The notes under the pieces are model-generated. The model saw only the letters and a list, made by a program, of their open reading frames with translations. It had not been told where the DNA came from and searched no databases. A stretch of 64,000 nucleotides of DNA from Haemaphysalis longicornis. Lineage: Eukaryota; Arthropoda; Arachnida; Ixodida; Ixodidae. Below, piece by piece: positions 1 through 11,290 of this stretch. The stretch's first letter is position 1. Each line of letters starts with the position of its first letter. A program made the position numbers and the translations under genes. The stretch is taken from the NCBI GenBank assembly GCA_013339765.2, contig CM023450.1:192917807-192981806 (forward strand), written 5' to 3'.

Positions 1-841
1 AGTTGAATCTCGACCAAATTTCTTTTTCAGTCATATTATTTTCGGTTTCCCCTCAAAATTCTACAGGCGTGGCGGAGCTCAAGGTCTCCGAAGCGTCACC
101 ACAGTGATACAGGAAAAAGCATTACAATCACCATGAGCTTACGAAACCTACATAATGTGCAACAGAAAGCCACCCAAACAGCCGCTGAGAACACAATGGC
201 TAATATCGTTTGCTGGCTCCGCCCTTCCGCGCGTCGCGGTCATACCGACAGCGCCCCACCTCCAGGAATCGCTCTTTCTTCGCGTTCAGTCGCCACATTG
301 GCGGTGAGATGTTTGAGTGGCGCCCCCTGGCTCTGACGTCGGCTTAGGGACTCGCGCCGCTGTCGTCTGCTACACTCCGCTTGTGAAGGGCAGCAGTGTC
401 TGGGCTAGAAATCGCCCGCTTTGTTGCTGTAGTGCATTAAAAAGCGTATTTATAGTGCTTCAGTTATTTTGCCAGCTTCTGACGCATCTGAATAATTTGA
501 AGCTGTATCCCTCAGAAGTTTGCAACACACGAGGAGATAGAGAACAACTTTCTTCAGAGCATCGGTCAAAAGATCGCTTGTAACTCGTCCTTTCTAGCTT
601 ATCCGCGAGGATCAGCGCTCATAGCTCCTCGATAAGTATTGAAAATGCGAAGGCTTCCCTGCAGTATTTTTGAGATGCTCTTATGAAGACTCAACAGTGT
701 AATGCTACGTACCAAGCAGCGCGGGCCCCTACACGCGCATCGCACGTACAGCAGGAAATAAAATGCCTGTCTTCTATTTCTTTTGTTCTGGTTGTCTTGC
801 ATCAGATGAATGTTTCTTGTTCTTTTAAGTACGAATGTACT
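1..841. other. No gene recognised, left edge
   Basis: Mixed-composition sequence with only short open frames, none with a recognisable domain or a convincing splice or poly(A) context. I see no repeat shared with the rest of the window. A gene whose exons lie outside the window could still cross it. Confidence 0.5.
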
Positions 842-1430
842 TTATAAGCGACCCCGAACCTTCCGCCGTCCGCAGTGCGCCTCCTCCTATCCCCTAGCAA
901 CGGCGCGAGGAGCGGAGGGGAGCGTCTGTAGCAACGGCGCAGCGACGTCACACCCCACGTGACTGCGCGCGCTCCGCCCTCCCGCGCCGTGGCTGCGCGC
1001 GCCCCGCACCGGCTCCGCACCGCTCCTCGCGCCGTGACGTCACACTCCACGTGACCGCGCGCTGGCGCCTTTGCCGTCTGCTCCCCCCTCCCGCTCGCGC
1101 CGTGACATCACGTGCTCTGCAGCTGGCGCGCCTTTCCCCCCGCTAGGTTTGCACTCATCCTCGGCGCGTGCCTCTCCCCCTCGCGTGACATCTCCCCCTC
1201 GCCGGTACTGCGCCTTCGCGCGCGTCTCTCCCGCCGTCCGCGCTCCCCCTCTCCCCTAGCAACGGCGCGGAGGAGGAGAGAGAGCGTGCGTAGCAACGGT
1301 CTCGGCGTAGCAACGGTCTCCTGCTCGGCTTAGCTGCGGGCGGCGCGCCGCTGTGCCGGTTCGCTTCGCGTTCCGTCCGCGTGAGGGCGCTCGCTCGTCG
1401 GCTCCGCATTCCAACGCTCGAGGGCGCTTT
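842..1430. promoter_or_regulatory. CpG-rich promoter-like tract
   Basis: A strongly GC- and CpG-rich stretch. It holds five same-orientation copies of TAGCAACGG (895, 929, 1257, 1291, 1308), resembling half sites of the RFX X-box. A CRE-like core followed by an E-box core (GACGTCAC then CACGTGAC) occurs twice, at 942-963 and 1034-1055, with a degraded third at 1101-1122. Clustered CRE, E-box and RFX-like sites are known from metazoan CpG promoters; that this tract is one is inference. No adjoining exon is identified. The spaced internal repeats mean it could instead be part of a GC-rich repetitive element. Confidence 0.4.
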
Positions 1431-1432
1431 CC

Positions 1433-1584
1433 CAAGCATTTCCCAAGTGAGAGGTACGTAACGTGCGAATGCCAAAGACTTTAACATAGCGCCCCTCCGG
1501 ATCAAATCGGGTAACTTCGGGTAACTTCGGGCAAACTCGGGCATTCGTACTTTGCCATCTTCCCTCTTACTTGGGAAATGCTTG
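1433..1584. repeat. 152-bp imperfect inverted repeat (fold-back)
   Basis: The 22-bp outer arms 1433-1454 and 1563-1584 are inverted copies with one mismatch. Pairing resumes further in, around GCGAATGCC (left) and GGCATTCGTAC (right). The loop holds two tandem GGGTAACTTC copies and a related third near 1509-1540. It could form a long RNA hairpin or be a small MITE; no flanking target duplication is obvious. Confidence 0.65.
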
Positions 1585-3745
1585 ACTTTTTTTGTGCCCG
1601 ACGCATTAATTTTTCTGCACCATCCTAAGCGTCTTATTAGAAGGCTTGGGGATGTTTGGGAGTCTCACAAAGATAGTGTGGATATTTTGTTCAAGTTGTA
1701 TGGCATACATTCCCTTCTTCACAAATTAGCTTTCACTGCGGCTGTGTGCAAGAATGTGCATATCCGTAGCGTGCTTTGTTTATTCACATGGAAATACAAT
1801 GAGGAGGTTTGTGCTGCGCCACCGTGATCGCGCCCCAACCAACGTTGTCCACAGTACTCGAAGGCGGCTTTTGTGCCCCGAATTTATATCGTAATCATTG
1901 TTATCATAACGAACTGACTCTCAACCCGAATAACGATGACATGATTACTGTGTTTAAGGCATTATATACACGCGAACTAACGCAATAAGTAGTATACCTG
2001 CAAATAACACAAGAATCCAAACCGATTATTATTTCTTGGCAGGTCTTTATTGTTTTCCAACCATTCAAGACGTAAAGAACAAATCCTATTCTACTCGGGA
2101 TGGCGTTCTATGAATTAAATAAAATTGCTTTTACTCTCTTGTCCTGGACTGAGGACCCGGCCCACTAAACAGCTCGATTTCATTGTTAAAGTTTTCTACT
2201 CCTCGCCTTCCTCCTCCTCTTGAGTGCAGTTTTCCTATAACGCATATCCGATTATCGGGAGGATATGGCTGTGGAAAATGTACCGAAATATCCCTCCAGG
2301 TCTGAACAAACAGAGTGTTATTGTATCTTTAACGTAGACGTGACTCTTTTTGCTCAATAAACCTCCTACTGGTTAGAAGCCTCGTGCAAAACGAACACGC
2401 GCCTATACACACAGTGGGTTATTTAGAACTCAACCTATAGTTTTTGCAGCCTATAGTGCATGTCTGCAAGCTTTCATGCCATGACAAAGTAAAGTGATGT
2501 GATACAATGTGATGTGATGCTTTCAAGCGTTGGGCAAGTTCGCAAAAACTGTTTTACCTTACATATGATTACTGGGAATCATAATGCCTTCTGCCAAAGC
2601 CGATAGCCCTGAAGGTCTAGAATTTGTTTTGATCTTTGATATTCGCTGTTGTCGGTTATTATTATTGCAGCTTACCGTTCCCTTTTTGAAAAATTTCCTA
2701 ATACAGAAGCTGACACCTAGCTACGACTCGTCGCGCTCCGCACAGGACCGGCTCCGCAAGGAAGGGGGCGACGCCGGCACTGTTTCTTCCCTAGCGGTAT
2801 CTAAAACTATACTCTAACTCACACTTTAAGCCTATTGTTATGATAAAAAGTTACCCACACGCCAATTCTGGTGCGGACAAGCATCGGACGTTGACCGAGC
2901 GCAAAGAAACAGGAGGGAGAGCGAGCACGAGAGGAGCAGACGACAAATGCGAGAATCCCTAAGCTGACGTCACGGAGGCGTGCTCCGCAGCGCCGCTCGT
3001 GTTCGCGCTCACCGCCAAAAGGGAATTAACTCTTCAAGTCGCGCATATCATGGACACCCCAGGCATACATCGCTGTCTCCCATTATAAGGAGCAAAACAT
3101 TGAATAGGCTAGTCTGACGAGAACGGCAACAGTCGTCTTCAAGTTTTCGAAGTCCAGTTGACGCAATGGTCAAGCACAAGTAACACCCCTCTCTCTCTAC
3201 CAACGGGGCTGGTAGCCGGCTGGGCTGAGCCTTCCCCTCCCCAAAGTAACCCCCCCGTAAATGCGATTGTTGGTTGGTCAGTTTTAAGTAGAGCCGACAC
3301 CGAATGCAACAAAGACGAGATTGATTGAGAAAATAATTAAACGGAATCCACTCGCGCTTAATCGAGCTTGTTTTTCCGGGTTTTTTTTTGGGGGGGGGCG
3401 GGAGTTTTGCTGTAGGGGGTAGTGGGGGTAAGGGAAGGAATGGACTAAAAGCAGCAGCGTCTTGTATCGTTGAGTGAAGTGAAAGCAAAGTGGTTTGGTA
3501 ACACTTAAAGTATTAGGATTGTTCACGTGAATCCTAAAATAAAGAAAACGGTAGAGCGGATGTAAATTAACAGCGTTAATTTTTACCATCTACTACAGAA
3601 ACTGGGTTTTACGTGGCAATGCTCCGCCAGGATTTAGCGTTCGTTTACACGCACGACGGCGCAAGCACAAGTCTCTAACGAAAAATAATATCAAATCCCA
3701 AAATAAAATATTGAAGCTAAAATGTTCAAAGAATGCCTGGGACAT
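1585..3745. other. No gene recognised
   Basis: AT-richer DNA without recognisable coding sequence. The 91-codon frame at 1552-1827 starts inside the fold-back arm and matches nothing I know. A T-run followed by a G-run lies near 3379-3402, and 2880-3010 is purine-rich and contains one TGACGTCA. Confidence 0.5.
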
Positions 3746-3746
3746 C

Positions 3747-3853
3747 CCGTGACTCAAAATATCTGGCCCAAGACATCGTGCACCAAAATATCAGTGGACA
3801 GAAATGCCCGCACCGAAACGTCCTGCACCGCAATGTCCAACACTGAAATGTCC
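3747..3853. repeat. Degenerate 15-bp tandem repeat
   Basis: About seven diverged units of 14-17 bp. The clearest are 3809-3823, 3824-3838 and 3839-3853, with consensus near NGCACYGAAATGTCC. Because 15 is a multiple of three the array stays open and would read as a five-residue repeat, but it looks like a minisatellite, not a gene. Confidence 0.6.
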
Positions 3854-4165
3854 GGATCCCGTCTTGCACAATCTTTCCCCGCCAAGGAACAATTCTATCG
3901 GCCAGACGCGCATCCTGGCCTCCCCAGACAAACGATGAAAGGTGAAAAGCATTCTTGCGGCTACGCTATTCACCCGTCGAACGACGCGTAAGCTCATGAA
4001 AGCAAGCAAAAGCTGCGGCCTGCTGCGTGGTTATTCTTGTGCCTTTGACCTTCGAGGAAGCAGGTACGGCTGAAGGGCGGGCAAATTGACCAGCTTATAG
4101 GAAGAGAAACGCAGTATTCACTTGGAGTTTTGTACTCGAGCCTTGGCGTCAAAAACAGCCAAATC

Positions 4166-4304
4166 CTAGCGTTGTAACGGCAGTTACGCCGTTCCTACCG
4201 TACCTTCAAACACCGAACCAGTTACCATCTTAATGGAACGGTGGCGTTCCTCCGTTCCTCTAAAAAGGAATTAGTTCCAGGAACGCCGTTCCGTACAACA
4301 CTAG
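4166..4304. mobile_element. 139-bp TIR element, possibly hAT-type MITE
   Basis: The ends are inverted copies: CTAGCGTTGTAACGG on the left, CTAGTGTTGTACGG read inward on the right (one mismatch, one indel). The interior is full of GGAAC/GTTCC palindromes and would fold on itself. The terminus resembles CAGTGTTG-type hAT ends, but no 8-bp target duplication is visible, so the class is uncertain. Confidence 0.4.
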
Positions 4305-4730
4305 TCCCCGCTTCCGTTAAATCGTCAATCTGTTCCCGTTTTCCTCTCACACATAGCGGGAAAGGAGGCCCCTCAACTAGCTGTAACCTTTTCAGACATC
4401 TGTAATTCATGCTTTGCCGATCGTTTACCGTCATGGCAGGTCCACCCTGTGTCGTGAGCTTGTCTTTAGTGAAAAGTTATAAAAACCGAATCCGTCAACT
4501 GGAATTCTGCAGCGTACTTGCATGCGCGGGAGAAATACAAGTGTACAGAGCCTTCTATCGATGCATCAAAGACTGCCCTTAGGGTGTCGCGTGCCTCGCA
4601 CGGACCACATTTTAGGGTCTGTAAGACCGTGGAACTCGAAAGAAGCATTTAACGGCAGAAGCATATGATATTTTAGATGCAAGGCATCTCTTACACTCGG
4701 CCTGTCCCTCCATTCACCCGGCGTCAGCCC

Positions 4731-4938
4731 GTAACCCTCCTCCTTTCCCCTCGCCCGCCAGCTGCGTTAGCACGTTCTCCTCGCCATGCCAGCTGTGAGC
4801 TATTGCCCATGCGTGTCTCTCTCTCAGTTCATCCGCAACCCTCCTCTTTTCTCTCTCACCCGCCAGCTGCGTTAGCACGTTCTCCTCGCCATGCGGCTGT
4901 GCGTTAGTGCGCATGCGTGTCTCTCTCTCATCACTCTC
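4731..4938. repeat. 104-bp tandem duplication, pyrimidine-rich
   Basis: Two head-to-tail copies start at 4731 and 4835. Each has a CT-rich lead, a conserved CGCCAGCTGCGTTAGCACG segment, then a CATGCGTGTCTCTCTCTC tail. The second copy contains GCGCATGCGT, an NRF1-like site. No transcript end is identifiable. Confidence 0.6.
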
Positions 4939-5296
4939 TCTCGCAGAGCGGCTATCTAACCGCGTATCTGCAGTACGCTTTGTAAGTCGCGCCGTCAGTC
5001 GCTCTCTTGCTACTACTGCTCCGACTGCTGCTCCGATGAGTTGAAATGGACACTAACATGCACTGCTACCGCGTAATTGGAAATGTACGTGTGATTGAGC
5101 ATCATGTAAGGTTCGCTACACTTTAACCGCTTTAGGTAACCAACATAACGGAAACGAGAATTGGAACCCCGTGAAATGCCTTGCATCACCCCAGGGTTCC
5201 TTCTCGCGGAAGATGGTGGCAATTTTGTTCTTCTTTTAGATGACATTGGTAACAGCGGTCCTGTTACCCGGCCATCTTCACTGTCTTTGAATAATC
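4939..5296. other. No gene recognised
   Basis: Short frames on both strands without a recognisable domain. The stretch ends at the CATCATCATCA tail of the adjacent RTE LINE. Confidence 0.45.
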
Positions 5297-6612
5297 TTCA
5301 TCATCATCAGACTGTGCGCGGCACACTTCAGGGCAGAAAGCCTCTCCTACAGATCTACAATTAACCCGGCCTGTGCAAATTGCGACCAATTTATCCCGCA
5401 GGTTTCTTGATCTCATCTGCCAACCTATCTGCCGCTAGCTTCCTCCCTGGCCTTCTCTTGGAATCTACTCTGTTACTCTCAATGACCAACGGTTATCGTG
5501 CGTTCGCATTAAATGCTCTGCCCCGCCAATTTCTTTTTCTTAATTTATAATAATATGTTCTTAACCCGTGCTGATTTCCTAACCCACTCCGCTCTGGTCT
5601 TGTCCCTTAACGTTGCACTTTTCACCTTCCGTTCCATTGCTCGATGAGTCGTTCTCAATTTAGGTTGAACCTTCTCGTGAGCATCCAAGTTCTGCTCCCC
5701 GTAAGTGAAGTACCAGTAACATGCAGCTGTCATACACTTTCTCTTTCAGGGACAATGGTGGGCTTCCATTAATTACCCGAGATTGCCTGGCGAATGAACT
5801 CCACTTTATTTCTTATATTTCTAATTATCTCTACCTCACGACTGGGATCCGAGGTCACAGCTTGTCATAAGCACATATATTCGTTTACCACTTCCCACTG
5901 CTCGCCACCTATCTCAAACCGCTGTGCTTTTCGAGGTTATTGACCATATTGTTAGTTATCTGAATATTGTTTCAGGCCCACGATTTTACTCTGCTTGTCC
6001 AGTGCGGTAAATCATGCGTGCAAATTGTCCCCCGAGTTTACTGAGCAGCCAACAACATCACAAATCAAAAAGTCACGGAGGTATCTCCATTAACCCTTAC
6101 GCCACCGGTTCCCAATCGAATGTTCTGAATACCTCTTGTAAACGTGCTCTGAATAGCATTGGGGAGATTGGGTTTCCATGTCTTACGGCCCTTCCATATG
6201 GGTATTTACACTGCCCTCCTTATGGAAGACTATGGCAGCTGTAGCCCCATTGTAGATATATTCAAGTAGTCTTACGTATTGCTCGATACACCCTGATTCC
6301 GCACGCCTGTATGAATGCTCAGGTCTGACCGAATGAAATGCTTTCTCATATACTATGAAAGCTATATAGAGGGGTGGAATAGACTCACAGATTTCTCTAT
6401 CACGTGGTTTATCGTGTGTAAATAGTCCATTGTTGGGTATCTTTCACAAAACTCTGCTTGTTCATTAGGTGACTTAAATTTAAGGTGGCAGAAATTCTGT
6501 TTGCGATTACCTTGGTAAGTGCCCTCTAGACGACTGACAGGAAGCTGAGCGCATGTTATTTTTCGTCTTCGTATTGATTAGGATGATGTTCGCCTTTTCC
6601 TAAGATTTTTTT
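5297..6612 (-). pseudogene. RTE-clade LINE, 5'-truncated RT and C-terminal fragment
   Basis: Minus-strand translation gives decayed but recognisable reverse transcriptase and C-terminal sequence of an RTE-type non-LTR retrotransposon. The C-terminal part is clearest at 5545-5733, where LRTTHRAMERKV and ATLRDKTRAEWVR match the family's (T)QRAMERRM and (V/T)LRDKxRxxWVR segments. The RT part near 6050-6250 retains traces of the VFRTFDWE segment but has stops and frameshifts. The 3' end is the ATC-rich tail at 5297-5307, typical of RTE elements. The upstream half (endonuclease, early RT) is missing, consistent with 5' truncation. It is not coding now. The clade assignment rests on remembered family sequence. 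Confidence 0.8.
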
Positions 6613-7647
6613 TAAAAATCACTTGACACTTATTCTTGCTTGCTCGTTAGATCAGTTGCGTTTTAACCCGTATGGGTAATCACTTCTTGGCGTTCTTGCC
6701 TCAGCTGTCCGTGGGCCGAATAGATCAAAACCTTGTCATCGTAATCAACCACCAATAAATGCATAAAACAAAAGCGTTAATGTCCTGCGCTCTCATCTTC
6801 AGCACGAACGCGACCTTACGTACGGGAGCCGAAACGCCTTTGTTTTGTTTCAACTTTTGTGGTTTTTGGTCAGTCGTTGATAACTGTGAGAAGCTACGCT
6901 TGCAGAAATGCAGCTTCTGCAAGAACTGCCCATTTTGTTTCCATCAGCAGTGCGGACACCAGCCCACGCTGCTTTGTGGTAGACCAAAGCAGCTCGTGCT
7001 GTTGCCCACAATATACCCTGCCGGGCGCCCACAGCAGTCGAAGCTGTGGACGCCCAGAAGACGAGCCATTCGGGAAGCCATCCCCACCCAACTCAAACAT
7101 ACCCTTCCAATACCAGGCAGAACACCCTTCTTCACTTCTGAGCAAGCACAGGCCTGTCCTCCACCTGCACACACATGCTTACAACGTGTGCAAAAAAAGT
7201 ATTTACGATATGACTAGCATGAGTTTATTTAAATGGGCATTGCTAACGTCGACGCGTCCATGTAGAAAGCATAAGAAGACGCGAGGTCAAGTAGCCCACA
7301 GTCAAACGTAGTGGCTCAAATTGCCCTAAGAGTGTGATGTAGCTAGTAGTGGCCCCCCCCCCCCCTTGTTATTCTGTGCCACGTACACAGCGGGGCCGGA
7401 GGGGACGCTGCCGCCTTGTTTGTCTCATTATTTCCTTGACCCAGCGGAGTTCACCACATCTGTGCGGGTTGAAACACCCAAGCGTAGAGAAGCTGTTTAG
7501 CAATTCGTCGTACCGGCGTTTCACAAAACTCAATATAACAGTATCAAAAAATTGGGCCCATCTCCCCGCGAGGGGGACTCGAGTAAATGCGTCGCATAGG
7601 GGGTGGGTGTATTGCGTTAAACGTTAGTGGTTGGGGAGTTGGTGGTA
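6613..7647. other. No gene recognised, with a C-tract
   Basis: Overlapping open frames of up to about 150 codons lie at 6759-7311 on plus and 6894-7174 on minus. Some are cysteine-rich, but no domain or consistent coding frame emerges. A C-homopolymer lies near 7352-7365. It may be an unrecognised transposon remnant. Confidence 0.4.
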
Positions 7648-8060
7648 GTGAATGCATTGTATCAGCAGCTTCTTGACGTAGTTGAATGAGTCAAGGATAT
7701 AAGGCGCGTTCGTTAGCCTTTCATTCTGTGTCGGTTTTGTGGCGCAGTGGGAAGAGCACCATGTACTACGCGTTCCGCCCACAGGTAGGTGAATGCGTTG
7801 TATCAGCAGCTTCTTGACGTAGTTTGAATGAATCAAGGATATAAGGCGCGTTCGTAGCCTTCCATTCTGTGTCGGCTTTGTGGCGCGGTGGGCAGAGCAC
7901 CATGAACCTTGGCGTTCCGCCCGCAGGGGTCGGTGGTTCGAAACCAGGCGCCGGTAAGGATTATTTTTTTATATAGTGTAGGGGAGGGGTGCGGACTACT
8001 ACGGACAACTAGAACGGGTGACATTGTGAGGTAAAGAAATGCTCTGCATTTAAAAATAAA
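7648..8060 (+). mobile_element. tRNA-derived SINE with internal 141-bp tandem duplication
   Basis: A Pol III-type head with A box TGGCGCAGTGGG is followed, in the second unit, by a B box GGTTCGAAACC at about 7933-7943. The head region is duplicated head to tail: units begin at 7648 and 7789, and the first lacks the B box. The body ends in CTGCATTTAAAA, the same 3' end as the copy at 34095-34311, so this is a family. It would be transcribed by RNA polymerase III and mobilised by a LINE partner. Confidence 0.75.
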
Positions 8061-8155
8061 CCACCGGCCTCGGATAGATTTGATCCTGTCTCTTGTAGAT
8101 TAACGGAGTTAAGTCACTCGTCTCACCCACTCGGCTATGGCATTTTTTTTTTCAA
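8061..8155 (-). mobile_element. tRNA-like SINE fragment (family 2)
   Basis: The minus strand reads TAGCCGAGTGGGTGAGACGAG then an AGGATCAAATC B-box-like segment, like a decayed tRNA-Ser/Leu head. A related sequence lies at 9995-10125. It lacks the base pairing of a functional tRNA. Confidence 0.45.
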
Positions 8156-8179
8156 TTGCAAAATGTGGGTAAACCAACA

Positions 8180-8770
8180 CATTAGCAACAACGCCAGCCA
8201 CAGTGACTGATAAAAAAGAATAAATACGAAAGTAAAGAAAACAAAGGAGGACTGCCCCGTTTGAGCGCGGAGTTAAAAGGAGTGACCTTGATGACAGCCA
8301 GGTCATTCAATACAGGCACATATTCGTTGTCATAGCCTCCTCTAGCAAATTCCTTGCGCAATATACTTCTTTTCCCCAAGGTGACAACATGCAGAACGTG
8401 CATATACATAGGCATTATGTACAGCTATACGGCTCCTCCATAGAACATGCAGGCCCAGGAAAAGAACCGGTCATAATGAAAAACCTCTTTACCTATAGCA
8501 AGGCAACCGATTCCATGGAGCGTCAAAGGCAGGTGTTTTTTCAATGAGAGTTTCCGGACATCTCAGGAAAATACTGCATCCCAGCAGTCTAGGAAGACAT
8601 GTTCAACACTCTCACGTGTCCTGCGGACCAGGAAGTCCGCACCGAAGGGCAAGAACAGCTACTTGGCTGCCATCTAACGGCGTCACCCCAACAGCCTCTG
8701 GGTGCATCTTAAAAAAATCTCGACTCCTCCCGGCACTAGCATCTTTTTAACTCCTGCAAGACATGCTGAC
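8180..8770 (-). pseudogene. Non-LTR retrotransposon C-terminal fragment
   Basis: Minus-strand translation, with frameshifts and at least one stop, gives ESVEHVFLDCWDAVFS around 8560-8600, then FLGLHVLWRSRIAVHNAY around 8410-8460, then a tail in the 8182-8415 frame. The HVFLDC-type motif followed by a LGLHxLWRSR segment is characteristic of the zinc-binding C-terminal region after the RT of some LINE ORF2 proteins. The RT itself is absent. The exact clade is not determinable by eye. Confidence 0.65.
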
Positions 8771-9994
8771 CTGTGTCCGCATACTACACTCGAGGGATTA
8801 AGGGTTTCAGGAAATAAACATGCGATATGGTCCCCCATCAATTTCTTTCAATTCACTGAAGATATAAAATCACGAAAGAAAGTGCCATGAGAAAGTAATA
8901 AACAAAAATATTTAGAAAAACGACTGACACTGTGGCAGCCACAACACAGAAGTAACCCGAAAATGGAGTAAAGGCTCACCCAAATACAACTGCGTACAGG
9001 TGCGGAAAAACTGGTCCGACTGGTTCCGCAAAAAGAAAAAAAAAAGCGACACAAGTTATTTCAGACAGCGGTAAGGCTAAGCGCGAACGCATCCCTGGGG
9101 CTTCCTAAAAAGCTTGCTATGGCTAGTTCCTTCGAAACGGACCGATTAAACGGACAAACCCCACAAAAATGCTGCGAAACCTTCATATATTTAGACAAGA
9201 ACAATACAACGCCTGCACAACATGCGAAATCTTGGCCCCCAGCAAAACATACATTGTGACACGAAGCTAAGATGGATAGATTACGACCCCCCCCCCCCCC
9301 CTTTTTTTTTCAGTTCTCCAAGACCGTTCGAGTATTGTGCTTTTTTTCCACCAGTATGCTTTGTTGTTCCGGCAATGCTGCAGTGGGTACGCCTAGATAA
9401 GACGTTGGTTCTGATAACCATATCACACGTTCTAAACTGTTTGGTGCTTGCGGCATCTCGCCATGCCAGAGGCCGACACACTTCTTGAAATTACCTGAAC
9501 TGCCTGTGACAATACAGTACTCCGGAGGTATTGTGAAGGCATTAGAAACGCGTTGTTGTTTTTGCAAAAAGGCAACCTCACCCGCGTACGCTATTACCTT
9601 GACTTCGCACAATTCTAGTTTAAATCTGTGTATGCTCGCACTCTTGTTAATTTTGTACATAACACTTCCAAGAAAAGCGCGAAATTAGGGATGACGGCGT
9701 GCAGCGTTGTGGTACTGAGGGACATCTACGCGCTGTGTTTTGTTTTCGGGTGACTAATATCTTAGTTGTGCAGTCACGGTAGGCCATCCTAACTAAGTCT
9801 AGCGTAGCTATTCTAAATCCTGCATGTTCCAACACTCTGGAAAGAATCAAATGCGACACTTTATCAAACGCATTCTCAAGTCAATTTGTAGAATCGCTAC
9901 ACTTCGTAACACCATGTCACATGCATCCAGAATGCTTCATGTAACATGGATGTTAGTATAAATGGCTCGTCCCCTCACCCCGTATGTTTGATGG
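8771..9994. other. No gene recognised, C/T homopolymer
   Basis: Only short frames. A run of C followed by T at about 9287-9310 is a likely assembly or polymerase-slippage hotspot. No repeat shared elsewhere in the window was seen. Confidence 0.5.
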
Positions 9995-10130
9995 GGACCT
10001 ACCAACTGAGTTGCAGTCACTCGTCTTACCCACTCGGCTACGACTATGAGTTAGTAGCCGAGAGTCAAACGGCTTAATCACTCAGCTGTGACTGTGAGAA
10101 GAGGAATCAGGCCACCTGCTCTACCCAGCA
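9995..10130 (-). mobile_element. tRNA-like SINE fragment (family 2)
   Basis: The minus strand reads GTAGCCGAGTGGGTAAGACG, closely matching the head at 8061-8155. A second partial GTAGCCGAGAG copy follows near 10053, so this may be a rearranged dimer. Confidence 0.4.
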
Positions 10131-10949
10131 CATGTGATAGGGTACACGTTGCACCTGCAGATGCTGAGTTTAAGCGTGCGCGTTCCCTGTTAGTTGTGCT
10201 TCTTCGATTTGTTTATTATTCGTCATTGACGTGAAGAAGAAGGCAAATCTGGTGCAATTGCGTACGTAAACCTTGGTATTGGCCATGAAGACTGCGTACC
10301 GCTTCGCTACCGTCAAGAATGATGAGTTACTGTGAGCGTCTTTCATTTTGTGGGCCCTCCTGGGCAGTAACCTCTTTCTGGCCTCTCTTTGCGGTGCTGC
10401 ATTTATGCCACCCATTTCGCGAACTCTTTATTAAAACGTATTCCACTGCGTATTTTGATATAAAATTACACTCGTGGGGTCGGCTACGAACCTATATTCT
10501 GCTTGGAATATGAAACTAGTTCTTTAGCTAAGTGATGTCGACACGCTCGAGCTGGCAAACAAACTATAGTTACTTGGAAGGGCACTTCATATTACGTTGC
10601 ATAATTAGTTTCACTCACTTTTTTGGAACATGAATGCTTTATTCAAAGGTATGCCGTTCCGGAGGGCTGCGGGCATCATAAAGAAGGCGCTACAGTAACG
10701 TGACGTCAACAGAGCCACACCAGGAAAGAGGCGGCAGAACCCTAGGCCAGAATACCCGCAATGGCTCTCCATGATAGACACCAAATGTGAAAGACATCTT
10801 CTCATTCCCAGACTGGTTTTTCATAAGCATAAGTGGAACTCACTAACATGAAAGGGCACAATCCCTCTCGCAGAGATCGATCACAAACACATTAACAATG
10901 CGAATAAAACTACATGGATAGCCGAGTGAATAAGCCGGCGTAAATGTCT
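10131..10949. other. No gene recognised
   Basis: Short frames only; no domain, repeat array or RNA gene seen. Confidence 0.5.
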
Positions 10950-11290
10950 GTGACAGCGAAACAGCCCTTAGACAACGTGATAAAGAAGTATTCCATTACG
11001 CCGCAGACGCCGCGGATGAAACAACGGAGCCTACGAATACAGCTAAGAACGCTAAATAACGCGCAGAGAAATCAACCAATTTTGTCAAGTCTTTCAATAC
11101 GCATCGGCAGGAAGGAGAAGCGGGGCAAGGGGTAGTAGTCAGATCGAAGGCATCGTAAAGGAGAAAGGCAGAAGCGGATCACAAGCAAATTATCTCACAC
11201 CGCAAAAGGAAGAAGCTGGTTCAAGAACGCGGAGCGGAAACAAAGCCTCTCAATCTTCAATTCGACCTGAATGCTATGGCATTCAAAACT
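10950..11290 (+). pseudogene. Degenerate Lys/Arg-rich coding repeat
   Basis: Plus-strand translation includes ALRQRDKEVFHY and, further on, ADHKQIISHRKRKK, then breaks down with stops. A related degenerate copy lies at 61190-61400 (ADHKSKRLKRQDY and ALRQRETERKRL). Basic ALRQREAE-like repeats occur upstream of Helitron-type proteins in arthropods; the link here is inference from memory. Not coding now. Confidence 0.35.

Noticed and set aside
1552..1827. 91-codon plus frame after the CpG tract as a host exon
   Set aside because: It starts inside the fold-back arm, has no recognisable motif and no convincing splice or poly(A) context.
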